The notes under the pieces are model-generated. The model searched no databases and was not told where the DNA came from. It was given only the letters and a program-made list of their open reading frames with translations. From contig NZ_JBEPSJ010000001.1 in the NCBI RefSeq assembly GCF_040548875.1, forward strand, positions 1,488,001-1,552,000: a stretch of 64,000 nt of DNA, read 5' to 3'. Each line of letters starts with the position of its first letter. The stretch's first letter is position 1. The translations under genes and the position numbers were made by a program. This document shows, in pieces, positions 8,386 to 16,361 of the stretch. Source of the DNA: Conyzicola nivalis_A. Lineage in GTDB: Bacteria > Actinomycetota > Actinomycetes > Actinomycetales > Microbacteriaceae.

Positions 8386-9053
8386 CCGTGGAAGACATCA
8401 GAGTGCTGCTCGTCGACGATCAGGAGCTCGTGCGCTACGGCTTCCGGCTGATGCTCGACTCGACGCCCGGCATGATCGTCGTCGGAGAGGCGGGCGACGG
8501 AGCGCAAGCCATCGGCGCCGCCGAACGGCTCCACCCGGATGTCGTGCTGATGGACGTGCGCATGCCGGGGATGAGCGGGATCGAGGCCACGAAACGCATC
8601 GTGAGCGCCCACCCAGACACGCGTGTGCTGGTTCTCACGACCTACGACGTCGACGAGTACGCCTTCGGAGCGCTCGGTGCCGGTGCGGCCGGTTTTCTTC
8701 TGAAGGACACCCGGCCCGACGACCTCGTCGCGGCCATCCGCGCCGTGCACTCCGGTGACGCGGTCGTCTCGCCCCGGATCACCGCGAAGCTCATCGAGGT
8801 CGCGGCGCCGCACCTCGGGCTGAGGCAGGGCCCAGCCACCGACGCGGACGAGGCGCTGTCGGAGCTCACGGCGCGAGAGCGCGAGATCTTCGTGCTCATC
8901 GGCCGTGGCGAGACGAACGGCGAGATCGCCACGAGGCTCTTCGTGAGCGAGTCGACGGTGAAGTCGCACGTCGGACGGGTGCTGTTCAAACTCGACCTGC
9001 GCAACCGCGTGGAGGCGGTGATTCGCGCGTACGAGCTCGGTGTTGTCGGATAG
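8382..9053 (+). CDS. Response regulator, NarL/FixJ family
   Basis: 223 residues: receiver domain with acidic pocket Asp12-Asp13, phospho-acceptor Asp58 (VLMDVRMPG), Thr near 87 (LTTYD) and Lys in LLKDTRP, then a LuxR-type HTH (LTAREREIFVLIGRGETNGEIATRLFVSESTVKSHV). The ATG at 8382 overlaps the kinase stop (ATGA) and has GGGAGGAGCG upstream. It presumably receives phosphate from the adjacent kinase and controls the ABC exporter operon that encodes it. Confidence 0.95.
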   Translation: MTVEDIRVLLVDDQELVRYGFRLMLDSTPGMIVVGEAGDGAQAIGAAERLHPDVVLMDVRMPGMSGIEATKRIVSAHPDTRVLVLTTYDVDEYAFGALGAGAAGFLLKDTRPDDLVAAIRAVHSGDAVVSPRITAKLIEVAAPHLGLRQGPATDADEALSELTAREREIFVLIGRGETNGEIATRLFVSESTVKSHVGRVLFKLDLRNRVEAVIRAYELGVVG

Positions 9054-9209
9054 CGACGGGGTACTCTGCGGCTGCGGTGCCGCATTGACGAGCTGATTGT
9101 CGGAGCAAGAACCGCAGCACCCCCACAACTGGCCACTGTCGAGCGCCACTCATTTAGTGCATGCTCAGACTGATGCTCGGCCGGTGGGCGTCGCGACGAC
9201 AGGATTTAT

Positions 9210-11297
9210 ATGTCTGCTGGAGATTCCGCGGCGTTCGAGTCACAACGCCAGCGACTTCTGGCGGCCGAGCTTGACCGCCTCGCGGTAGCTGCTAAGGAAA
9301 TGGAGCGCCGGTTCGCCGCGGCCGCCCACAGCGAGCGACGCCTCGCACACACGCTCGAAGCGCTCGAAGAGCGCGGATACACGCTGCTCGCCGACCGGCG
9401 TTGGCCGAAGAGCCGCCGCGCTCAGGTGGACTTCATCGTCGCCGGCCCCGGAGGCGTATTCATCGTCGACGCGAAGGCGTGGCGCGACGTCTACATCGCG
9501 GCAGGCGCCGTGTTCCGAGACCAAGCGGACGTAACGGATGAATTTGCCAGTATCGCCGATCTTGCCGACTGGACGCGAACCAGTCTCGCCGAGATCGGGT
9601 TGGCGCCAGGTGAAGTCCACGCATTGGCAGTCTTTACAAACAAGCGCAATGTGAAAAGCGCCGACCTCTACGGGGTGACGCTGCTTTCGGAGACCGACGC
9701 AGTCATCCGCATCTCCAGTGCCGGAGCGCGCCTCTCCCCCGGCCGGCTGGGAGCCGTGGTCGACGCACTTGAGGCGCTCTTCCCCGTCTACAGGACCGAT
9801 ACCCCGTTTGAGTTCGACCTTTCTTTCGTGGAGCCGGCGATGCCGGAGGACCTGCCCGACCTCGCGCCCGAACTCGCCGAGATCGATCGACTAACAGCCG
9901 AGGAGATCGAGAGCGCCCTAGTCGAGGGCGTTATGGCATTGCCCATCGAGGATTGGATGGCCTTCCTCCACCCCACGCAGGCGAAGCTCGTCAACCGCAG
10001 CTTCTCGGGTCCGTCTCGCATTCGAGGAGCGGCCGGAACAGGAAAGACCGTTGTCGGCTTGCATCGCGCTGCCTACCTCGCTCGGTCGAATCAGGGCAAG
10101 GTGCTGGTGACCGCGTTCGTGCGCACGCTTCCGGCGGTCCTGGAGTCGCTGCTCGAAAGACTGGCACCCGATGCATCCGACCGCGTCGAGTTCCGCGGAA
10201 TTTACGGCTTCGCGAGCGATGTGCTGAAGTCGCGGGGCATCCCGTTCGATCTGCAACCCGAGGCCGCACAACGGATCTTCCACGCACTCTGGTCACAGCA
10301 CGGCGGCGCTCTCTCGGAGCTGGATCCGTCTGCAGACTACTGGCGTGACGAGATCAACGCGGTGATCAAGGGCCGCGGCATCCGCACGCTCGACCAGTAC
10401 TCCGCGCTGGCCCGCACGGGGCGACGGCGCCGGCTCACCGTCGAACAGCGCCGCCACGTCTGGCGGTTCTACGTTGCATACGAGCAGGCTCGCAAAGAAG
10501 CCCAGATCTATGACTTCCCCGACGTGATCCTGCACGCCGCGGCATCCCTCCGCACCAAGCCGCTCGAGGGCTACAGCGCTGTCATCATCGACGAGGCCCA
10601 GGACCTCACCTGCATGATGGTGCGGATGCTGCACTCTCTCGTCGGAAATCGGCCCGACGGACTCAACCTCATCGGCGACGGCCAGCAGACCATCTACCCC
10701 GGCGGGTTCACGCTCGGCGAGGCCAACGTCTCCATCGCGGGACGTGGCGTCGTCATGACGACGAACTACCGCAATACCTCCGAGATCGTTGAGTTCGCCG
10801 CCTCTCTCGTCACCGGCGACGAGTTCGTCGACATCGAAGGGGCGATGAGCCTCGCGGATGCCACGGGCGAGATTCTGAGGCACGGTCCGCCTCCGCAAAT
10901 CACCAGATTCGACTCGGCGACGCTGCACGACCAGTCGCTGGTGAAGCACGTGCTGGCGGTGAGGGCGACCGGCACCGGCTACGGCGACGTCGGCGTGCTC
11001 GCTCTCGCCAACTGGCAAGCAGCGCACATGGTCAAGACGCTGAACGCCGCCGGTATCCCGACGATCGAGCTCACCAAGTACGACGGCCGATCGGTCGACG
11101 CAGTGAAGGTCGGAACGGTGCACCGCGCAAAGGGGCTCGAGTTCAAGCAAGTACTGATGGCGCGCACGCCGCGTGCGCTGCTCGAGCCCGCCCCGACCGG
11201 CGAGAATGCGTCAAGCGAGCGACGCGAGCTGGATCGACGCGCGCTGTACGTGGCGATGACGCGGGCTAGAGACGGGTTGTGGGTCGGTGTTTCGTAG
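9210..11297 (+). CDS. NERD nuclease-SF1 (UvrD-like) helicase fusion
   Basis: 695 residues. A coiled-coil leader is followed by a NERD domain whose catalytic residues appear intact (Asp74 and the D87-x-K89 pair in IVDAKAW). The helicase core is complete: Walker A GAAGTGKT at 273-280, motif II DEAQD at 461-465, then GDGQQTIYPGG, motif IV TTNYRNT, motif V TVHRAKGLEFK and motif VI YVAMTRARD. This makes an ATP-driven nucleic-acid translocase joined to a PD-(D/E)XK-type nuclease. Similar nuclease-helicase fusions act in phage defence, but a repair role is possible. Base composition is lower in GC than the flanks. The ATG at 9210 has AGGA five bases upstream. Confidence 0.9.
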   Translation: MSAGDSAAFESQRQRLLAAELDRLAVAAKEMERRFAAAAHSERRLAHTLEALEERGYTLLADRRWPKSRRAQVDFIVAGPGGVFIVDAKAWRDVYIAAGAVFRDQADVTDEFASIADLADWTRTSLAEIGLAPGEVHALAVFTNKRNVKSADLYGVTLLSETDAVIRISSAGARLSPGRLGAVVDALEALFPVYRTDTPFEFDLSFVEPAMPEDLPDLAPELAEIDRLTAEEIESALVEGVMALPIEDWMAFLHPTQAKLVNRSFSGPSRIRGAAGTGKTVVGLHRAAYLARSNQGKVLVTAFVRTLPAVLESLLERLAPDASDRVEFRGIYGFASDVLKSRGIPFDLQPEAAQRIFHALWSQHGGALSELDPSADYWRDEINAVIKGRGIRTLDQYSALARTGRRRRLTVEQRRHVWRFYVAYEQARKEAQIYDFPDVILHAAASLRTKPLEGYSAVIIDEAQDLTCMMVRMLHSLVGNRPDGLNLIGDGQQTIYPGGFTLGEANVSIAGRGVVMTTNYRNTSEIVEFAASLVTGDEFVDIEGAMSLADATGEILRHGPPPQITRFDSATLHDQSLVKHVLAVRATGTGYGDVGVLALANWQAAHMVKTLNAAGIPTIELTKYDGRSVDAVKVGTVHRAKGLEFKQVLMARTPRALLEPAPTGENASSERRELDRRALYVAMTRARDGLWVGVS

Positions 11298-11365
11298 ACG
11301 ACACGGTCGTAGGTGGCAGCGATAACCTCGAACTGGAGTAAGTTTCGGGAAAGTAACCGTCACCG

Positions 11366-12748
11366 ATGATTGGGAAACGACCGTTGAGCGAAGAGCAATC
11401 CTGGAGCACGGCCCGACTCATTCCGACATCGGGCATCAACGGACCGGACGAGCAAGAGCGTCGAGCGACTTCCGCTCTCCTTGCGGTCATGTCCTCGGTC
11501 AAAGAGTTTGGGCGCACGCTCACCGCGCCACTGGGTGCACCGGCGGGACAGCTCGATACCTTCATCGAAGTGCCATTCGTGATCGGTGAGCGAAAAGTAT
11601 TTCCCGACGGCCTCATACGCGCAAAGCGCGGACAGAAGCAATGGACTGCGTTGGTCGAGGTGAAGACCGGAGACAATGCTCTCGCATCAGACCAACTCGA
11701 GGACTATCTCGACGTCGCCCGCGAACACGGGTTTGATGCTCTGATCACGATCTCCAACGAGATCCCGGCATCAGTAGGGCTGCATCCCACCACAGTCGAC
11801 AAGAGGAAACTTCGCAAGGTGGCGATCCACCATTGGTCATGGAGCGAAGTACTTACTCACGCCGTGATGCAAAAGGAGTTTCGCGGAGTCGCCGACCCCG
11901 AGCAGGCCTGGATTCTCGGCGAACTCATTCGCTATCTCGAGCACCCGAGATCCGGCGCGATGTCGTTCGATGACATGGGGCCGAGCTGGGTCACGATTCG
12001 GGATGCCGTCTCGGCAGGAACGCTTCGCGTCTCCGACAAGGGGGCGACCGACGTCGCCAACCGTTTCGACGCTCTTGTGCGCTTCGCCTGTCTAAGACTC
12101 GGTCGCCAACTTGGAACTGAAGTGACGCCGCTGTTGACCCGTCTGGAAGTCAGTGAACCTGCGACAAGGACCGCGACCCTAGTGGCTTCCCTGGCCAGCA
12201 CAGGCACATTGAGTGCGTCGATCCGCATCCCGAACGCTGTCGCACCGATGGTCTTCGAGGCAAATCTTCGTTCGAACAAGATCAGCTGCTACTTCGACCT
12301 CGACGCTCCTCGGGAAGGAAAGCCAACAACCCGCGTGAACTGGCTCATTCGCCAGCTCAAGGACGCGCCTGAGACCGTCAGCATTGAGGCTTTCGTAGCA
12401 CGATCCAGAACCGGCGCCGCCGAGCTCCTGCGCGACGCTCGCGAAACGCCTGCGAAACTCGTTCTTGACCCGGCCAAAGACATCAAGTCGTTCCGAATCT
12501 CTCAACACCACACTCTCGGCTCGAAGCGCAATGCAGGTCGCGGTTCGTTTATTGATTCCGTTCTGAGCGCGATTGACACCACCTATGCGGATGTCGGTCA
12601 ACGTCTGAAGGTCTGGTCCGCGACCCCTCCGCGACTTCGTTCGACCGATGAGGTCGAGGTCGACACGACCGTCACGGAGTCGCTCACATCGAATGCAATG
12701 TCCTCGCAGGACGGTGACGCTGCAACGCCTCCGACCGGAAGTGAATAG
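11366..12748 (+). CDS. RecB-like PD-(D/E)XK nuclease domain protein, uncharacterised
   Basis: 460 residues, family not recognised. Residues 65-115 carry the full restriction-endonuclease-like signature: P80-D81, then E98-V-K100 in ALVEVKTG, then Q110-x3-Y114, the extra motif typical of RecB-family nucleases. The C-terminal 300 residues have no motif I recognise; a tail rich in Ser and Thr ends the protein. It lies 68 bases behind the NERD-helicase gene on the same strand and shares its lower GC, so the two probably act together. The start could be ATG 11366 or TTG 11384; neither has a clear ribosome binding site. Confidence 0.7.
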   Translation: MIGKRPLSEEQSWSTARLIPTSGINGPDEQERRATSALLAVMSSVKEFGRTLTAPLGAPAGQLDTFIEVPFVIGERKVFPDGLIRAKRGQKQWTALVEVKTGDNALASDQLEDYLDVAREHGFDALITISNEIPASVGLHPTTVDKRKLRKVAIHHWSWSEVLTHAVMQKEFRGVADPEQAWILGELIRYLEHPRSGAMSFDDMGPSWVTIRDAVSAGTLRVSDKGATDVANRFDALVRFACLRLGRQLGTEVTPLLTRLEVSEPATRTATLVASLASTGTLSASIRIPNAVAPMVFEANLRSNKISCYFDLDAPREGKPTTRVNWLIRQLKDAPETVSIEAFVARSRTGAAELLRDARETPAKLVLDPAKDIKSFRISQHHTLGSKRNAGRGSFIDSVLSAIDTTYADVGQRLKVWSATPPRLRSTDEVEVDTTVTESLTSNAMSSQDGDAATPPTGSE

Positions 12749-12754
12749 TCCCGA

Positions 12755-12792
12755 GGTTGCGATACGGCCGCGGGCGGCCTACTCAACCGACC
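12755..12792. repeat. Dispersed repeat B, copy 1
   Basis: GGTTGCGATACGGCCGC followed by GGCGGCC and CTCAACCGACC. It resembles the copy at 17609-17645 and contains a GGCCGC/GCGGCC inverted repeat. It runs into the quinone oxidoreductase gene and supplies that gene's stop codon. Confidence 0.55.
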
Positions 12793-13751
12793 ACAACTAG
12801 CTTCCCCACCGCCGCCGACGTCTCCAGCCGCTGCATCGCCGCGCCCGCCCGAGCCAGCGGGTACACCTCGTCGATCACCGGCGCGAGCTGACCAGCCTCG
12901 ACGAGCTCCGCCAGTGTGACCAGGTCGGCGGCCCTCGTCACCGACACCAGCCCGCGGAAGCTCTGCTTCGAGCCGACTCCGCGCAGCGGCGCGACCAGTT
13001 GGCGTGACAGGGTTCCGGCCAGCCGGCCGCCGCCCTCGCCACCGACGATCACGAGCGTCCCGGTCGACGTGAGGATGCGGCGCAGCGAGGCGACCGGGCG
13101 GTTGCCGGCCGTGTCGATGATGAGGTCGTAGCGCTTGCCGAGGATCGTGACGTCCGACTCCGTGTAGTCCACGACTGCCTCGGCACCGAGCGAGCGCACC
13201 AGATCGAGCTTCGCCGTGCTGCACACGCCGGTGACGCGGCCGTCTAACGCCTTCGCGAGCTGGGTGGCGTAGATGCCCACTCCCCCGGCGGCTCCGATGA
13301 CGAGCACCTCCTGCCCCGGCTGGATGCGCCCGACGTCGCGCACCGCGTGCAGTGCGGTCGCGGCCGAGGTCGGGATCGCCGAGGCCTGCTCGAACGTGAG
13401 ACCCGCCGGCTTGTGCACGATCTTGTCCACAGAGGCCACGGCGTACTGGGCAAGCCCGGCCTCGACGACTCCGAAGACCTCGTCGCCGACCGCGAACGCG
13501 GTGACCGCGGGGCCGACGGAGTGCACGATCCCCGCGACATCCATGCCCCTGATCCTCTGCCTGGGGCGCTTGAGGCCGATCGCCGGCCGCACCAGCAGCG
13601 GCAGCCCGGCCATCAGGTGCCAGTCGCCGATGTGCAGCGACGTGGCGCGCACCTCGATGAGCACCTCGTCGTCCTTGAGCGTGGGCACGGGCACCTCGTC
13701 GAGGTGCAGCACCGCTGAGTCGCCGTATTCGTCTTGGACTATCGCCTTCAT
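12783..13751 (-). CDS. NAD(P)-dependent quinone oxidoreductase-like alcohol dehydrogenase (MDR family)
   Basis: 322 residues of the zinc-independent medium-chain dehydrogenase group: GroES-like N-terminus (EVPVPTLKDDEVLIEVRATS), Rossmann motif VLVIGAAGGVGIYATQLAK, and no cysteine cluster for structural zinc. It probably reduces quinones or enals with NADPH. Its ATG shares an ATGA overlap with the XRE regulator upstream, so it is the last gene of a three-gene operon. The final residues and stop codon lie inside a dispersed repeat. Confidence 0.9.
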   Translation of the reverse strand: MKAIVQDEYGDSAVLHLDEVPVPTLKDDEVLIEVRATSLHIGDWHLMAGLPLLVRPAIGLKRPRQRIRGMDVAGIVHSVGPAVTAFAVGDEVFGVVEAGLAQYAVASVDKIVHKPAGLTFEQASAIPTSAATALHAVRDVGRIQPGQEVLVIGAAGGVGIYATQLAKALDGRVTGVCSTAKLDLVRSLGAEAVVDYTESDVTILGKRYDLIIDTAGNRPVASLRRILTSTGTLVIVGGEGGGRLAGTLSRQLVAPLRGVGSKQSFRGLVSVTRAADLVTLAELVEAGQLAPVIDEVYPLARAGAAMQRLETSAAVGKLVVVG

Positions 13752-13972
13752 GATCCTTCTCCTCCGTACTGGAATACCTCGTCGAGAGGCACGGTGAACG
13801 CCTGAGCGATCTGAAACGCCATCTCGAGCGACGGCGAGTAGCGCCCCTGCTCGATCGCGATCACGGTCTGCCTCGTCACGCCGATGCGCTCGGCCAGGTC
13901 GGCCTGCGTCATCTCTCCGTTCGCGAACCGCAGCGCTCGGATGTTGTTGGTCACCTTCGTCGCCTTGACCAC
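13748..13972 (-). CDS. Small XRE-family HTH regulator
   Basis: 74 residues, almost entirely a helix-turn-helix: NNIRALRFANGEMTQADLAE, RIGVTRQTVIAIEQGRYSPS, then FTVPLDEVFQY. This short form is usually encoded with a small multi-helix membrane protein, as here. GTG at 13972 lies two bases after the stop of the membrane protein gene, so translation is probably coupled; a longer start would overlap that gene. The two TGTCAAG-type palindromes upstream of the operon are the likely binding sites. Confidence 0.85.
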   Translation of the reverse strand: MVKATKVTNNIRALRFANGEMTQADLAERIGVTRQTVIAIEQGRYSPSLEMAFQIAQAFTVPLDEVFQYGGEGS

Positions 13973-13974
13973 GC

Positions 13975-14394
13975 TCAGAACCCCCTGCGGTACACGATCA
14001 CCTTGGCGACTGAGCCGACGACCGCCGACAGCACGAAGCACAGGTAGAGCACGTTGGCGATGTAGAAGTAGTCGGCCTCGACGATCGCGAGCAACAGGGC
14101 CGCGACTCCGCCGATCACGAGAAACGCCTGCCCGACGTGCTCGCCGAGGCGTTCGATGTCGCGGTCGCGGGCGTCTTTGGTCTGCTCACGGCGCGGGGTG
14201 AAGATGCCGATGGCGATGTTGAGCACGATCCCGAAGACGATCGCGATGCCGATCGACCAGAGCATGGCCGGAACGTAGTCGACGTCGATGAGCGGGGCGG
14301 ATGCGGCCCTAGCGAATACCGCGCTCAGGTAGGCCCCGTACGAGACCACGGCCACCGCCAGATAGGTCCAGGAACGTCGTTCTTCGAGTGTCAC
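13975..14394 (-). CDS. Small four-helix membrane protein, partner of XRE regulator (DUF2178-like)
   Basis: 139 residues with four transmembrane helices (roughly 9-30, 45-70, 90-112, 116-135), first gene of the operon with the XRE regulator and the quinone oxidoreductase. The GTG at 14394 has GGAGG six bases upstream and is preferred over the TTG at 14412. Its layout and position match the DUF2178 group, whose role is unknown; such proteins may sense the membrane or restrain the regulator, but this is a guess. Confidence 0.75.
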   Translation of the reverse strand: MTLEERRSWTYLAVAVVSYGAYLSAVFARAASAPLIDVDYVPAMLWSIGIAIVFGIVLNIAIGIFTPRREQTKDARDRDIERLGEHVGQAFLVIGGVAALLLAIVEADYFYIANVLYLCFVLSAVVGSVAKVIVYRRGF

Positions 14395-14406
14395 CGAGAG
14401 CCTCCA

Positions 14407-14424
14407 TGTCAAGAATTGTTTACA
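14407..14424. promoter_or_regulatory. Operator candidate 1 for the XRE regulator
   Basis: TGTCAAGAATTGTTTACA, an imperfect palindrome with arms TGTCAAG/GTTTACA around AATT. It lies 12 bases before the GTG start of the membrane protein gene. A second copy follows 47 bases away. On the minus strand TTGACA could also serve as a -35 element. Confidence 0.6.
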
Positions 14425-14453
14425 TGAATGAATGTATGGCCTGGTTTACTCCG

Positions 14454-14471
14454 TGTCAAGAACTCTTTACA
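14454..14471. promoter_or_regulatory. Operator candidate 2 for the XRE regulator
   Basis: TGTCAAGAACTCTTTACA: arms TGTCAAG and CTTTACA are complementary except for one pair. It matches the site at 14407 at 16 of 18 positions, same orientation, and lies between two divergent genes. Confidence 0.6.
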
Positions 14472-14540
14472 TTGGGCCTTCCGCTGGCCGTCGGGGAGTG
14501 CCACTGTGTTGTGACGCTGCAACCCGAGATTGGCGGCACC

Positions 14541-15575
14541 ATGCCCTACCCCGAAGAGCTGAAAGCCGAACTGACCGCGCGCGTCCTCGCGGGCGAGACC
14601 GTGAGCGAGGTGTCCAGGCAGTCGAAGGTGCCGCGGTCGACGATCGCTCGGTGGACATCGGCGGCTTACGACGACATCTTCGACATCGAGCGGAAGCCGA
14701 CCGCTGCGGAGCGTCGCCGCCTCGAACAGGAGACATTCGACCGCGACGTCGACAGGGTGCTCGCCCGCATCGGTCGCGACGACGTGCACGCCCGCGCCGC
14801 AATCCGCACCCGTCGACGCATGGCCAACATCGCGCGCCTCGCCTACACCCTCACCTACGTGCCCCTGATGTGGCTCATGGTGGCGCTGTTCTGGCTCATG
14901 CTGTTCGTAGTTGCGCTGGTGGCCGTGTTCGGGCGATTCACCGAGCCCATTCCTCCAGGGCAGGAGATCCTCGCGCGGGTGGTGCCCTCGGTCGCCGTGA
15001 TCGTCGCGTACTACCTGGTCAAGACGACGATCGATTTGTTGATCACCGCGCTATGGGAACTGACCGGGCCCTTCACCCTGTGCTTCGGCGCACTCGACAA
15101 CGTACAGCGACACATCCGAGCGTTGCCTCAACACGACGCCATCTTTACTCGCGCCTGGTCCAGCGTTCCGAGAAGCGACCGCGACACGATCGTCGGCACG
15201 CTGCGAGTGGTCGAGAGGCAGCTGTCTCGGCACCGCCTGCTGTATCCCGGGTTCGCGACGTGGGGTGCTCGGGGAGCGCAGATCCGCCAGCGTCGTCGCG
15301 TCGCATCGACGGTCGCCCTCATCGAGGTCAATCTCAGCAATCACGGCAGCGCGTACTACGAGGAGGCGCTGCAGCTGTTGCGGAGCATCGAGATTCTCAC
15401 GCTGCTGCGCGATTGGAACGACCGCAGCCTCCCCGTGCTCGAAGGCGCCGAGGAACGCTACCGCGGGTGGCTCCAGACCATAGCCGCCCTCGTCTGGGCG
15501 ACGCTCGTGTTCGCGATCGCCGCGGCGTCGCTGTACTTTCAGGTCGCCGTCGACGTGTGGGGCGTCTTCGAGTAG
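14541..15575 (+). CDS. Membrane protein with N-terminal transposase-type HTH
   Basis: 344 residues, family not recognised. Residues 1-42 form a helix-turn-helix of the kind found in transposases and small regulators (AGETVSEVSRQSKVPRSTIARW). A charged helical linker follows, then two transmembrane helices (about 102-125 and 145-170), a soluble region of about 140 residues with basic patches, and a final helix near 317-338. A DNA-binding module tethered to the membrane would be unusual. It is divergent from the XRE operon and shares its palindromic sites. ATG 14541 is chosen because the HTH begins there; the upstream frame extends further without protein-like sequence. Confidence 0.65.
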   Translation: MPYPEELKAELTARVLAGETVSEVSRQSKVPRSTIARWTSAAYDDIFDIERKPTAAERRRLEQETFDRDVDRVLARIGRDDVHARAAIRTRRRMANIARLAYTLTYVPLMWLMVALFWLMLFVVALVAVFGRFTEPIPPGQEILARVVPSVAVIVAYYLVKTTIDLLITALWELTGPFTLCFGALDNVQRHIRALPQHDAIFTRAWSSVPRSDRDTIVGTLRVVERQLSRHRLLYPGFATWGARGAQIRQRRRVASTVALIEVNLSNHGSAYYEEALQLLRSIEILTLLRDWNDRSLPVLEGAEERYRGWLQTIAALVWATLVFAIAAASLYFQVAVDVWGVFE

Positions 15576-15581
15576 TCAGCG

Positions 15582-16286
15582 TCAGTGCGTGGGCGGGGAC
15601 TCGACGGACTCTGCCGAGGCGGCCTCTGCCGGGGCCGCGCGCTCCCTGCGCCCACGACGGATCGAGCGGATGCGCGCATAGAGGAAGACGCCGACCAGGA
15701 CGACGACGGCGGCGATGACGATCTTCTGGAAGATTCCCGCGTACTCCTCGACCACGTGCCAGTTCTCGCCGAGGTAGAAGCCGGCGACGACGAAGATGGA
15801 GTTCCAGATCAGGCTGCCGGCGGCCGTGAGCCCCGTGAAGACGAGCGGATTCATGCGTTCCACGCCGGCGGGCAGCGAGATGAAGCTGCGGAACAGCGGC
15901 ACCATTCGTCCGAAGAACACGGCCTTCGTGCCGTGGCGGGCGAACCACACCTCGGTCTTGTCGAAGTCTTCGACGCTCATCAGCGGCAGCCTGCCGACGA
16001 TCGCGCGCACCCGGCGGCGGCCGAGCCAGGCGCCGAGGCCGTACAGCGCCCACGCGCCCACGATGGAGCCGAGCGTGGTCCAGACGATCGCCTCGACGAG
16101 ACCGAAGCTTCCGCGGCTGGCGGTGAATCCGGCGAGGGGCAGCACGATCTCGCTGGGGATCGGAGGGAAGAGATTCTCGATCGCGATGACGAGCCCGGCA
16201 CCGGGGGCGCCGAGCGCCTCCATCACCTCGACGGCCCAGTCAGCGAATCCGGTCAGAGCGGTGCCATCGGCCAGTTCGGTGAGCAT
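15582..16286 (-). CDS. DedA/SNARE-associated family membrane protein
   Basis: 234 residues with the DedA core: IENLFPPIPSEIVLPLAG near the N-terminus and the signature FFGRMVPLFRSFISLPAG in the middle. There are four to five membrane segments and a basic, Ala/Glu-rich C-terminal tail. The family includes undecaprenyl phosphate and phospholipid flippases that affect membrane potential and drug tolerance. The ATG at 16286 is preceded by TACCCT at seven bases and no Shine-Dalgarno, so the transcript is probably leaderless. It converges on the HTH-membrane gene with a six-base gap. Confidence 0.92.
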   Translation of the reverse strand: MLTELADGTALTGFADWAVEVMEALGAPGAGLVIAIENLFPPIPSEIVLPLAGFTASRGSFGLVEAIVWTTLGSIVGAWALYGLGAWLGRRRVRAIVGRLPLMSVEDFDKTEVWFARHGTKAVFFGRMVPLFRSFISLPAGVERMNPLVFTGLTAAGSLIWNSIFVVAGFYLGENWHVVEEYAGIFQKIVIAAVVVLVGVFLYARIRSIRRGRRERAAPAEAASAESVESPPTH

Positions 16287-16293
16287 GCCACTC

Positions 16294-16299
16294 AGGGTA
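16294..16299 (-). promoter_or_regulatory. -10 hexamer TACCCT of a leaderless gene
   Basis: TACCCT ends seven bases before the DedA ATG at 16286. Confidence 0.5.
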
Positions 16300-16320
16300 G
16301 GCGGTGAACCTGAGCCGAAA

Positions 16321-16340
16321 TTGGGCGGCGCACCGCCCAA
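16321..16340. promoter_or_regulatory. Perfect hairpin between divergent promoters
   Basis: TTGGGCGG-CGCA-CCGCCCAA, an 8-bp stem with a four-base loop between the divergent DedA and GH3 promoters. It may be an operator shared by both genes; since no gene ends here, termination is unlikely. Confidence 0.5.
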
Positions 16341-16349
16341 GGCCAAACG

Positions 16350-16355
16350 TACGAT
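16350..16355 (+). promoter_or_regulatory. -10 hexamer TACGAT of a leaderless gene
   Basis: TACGAT ends six bases before the GTG start at 16362. Confidence 0.5.
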
Positions 16356-16361
16356 GGACCG

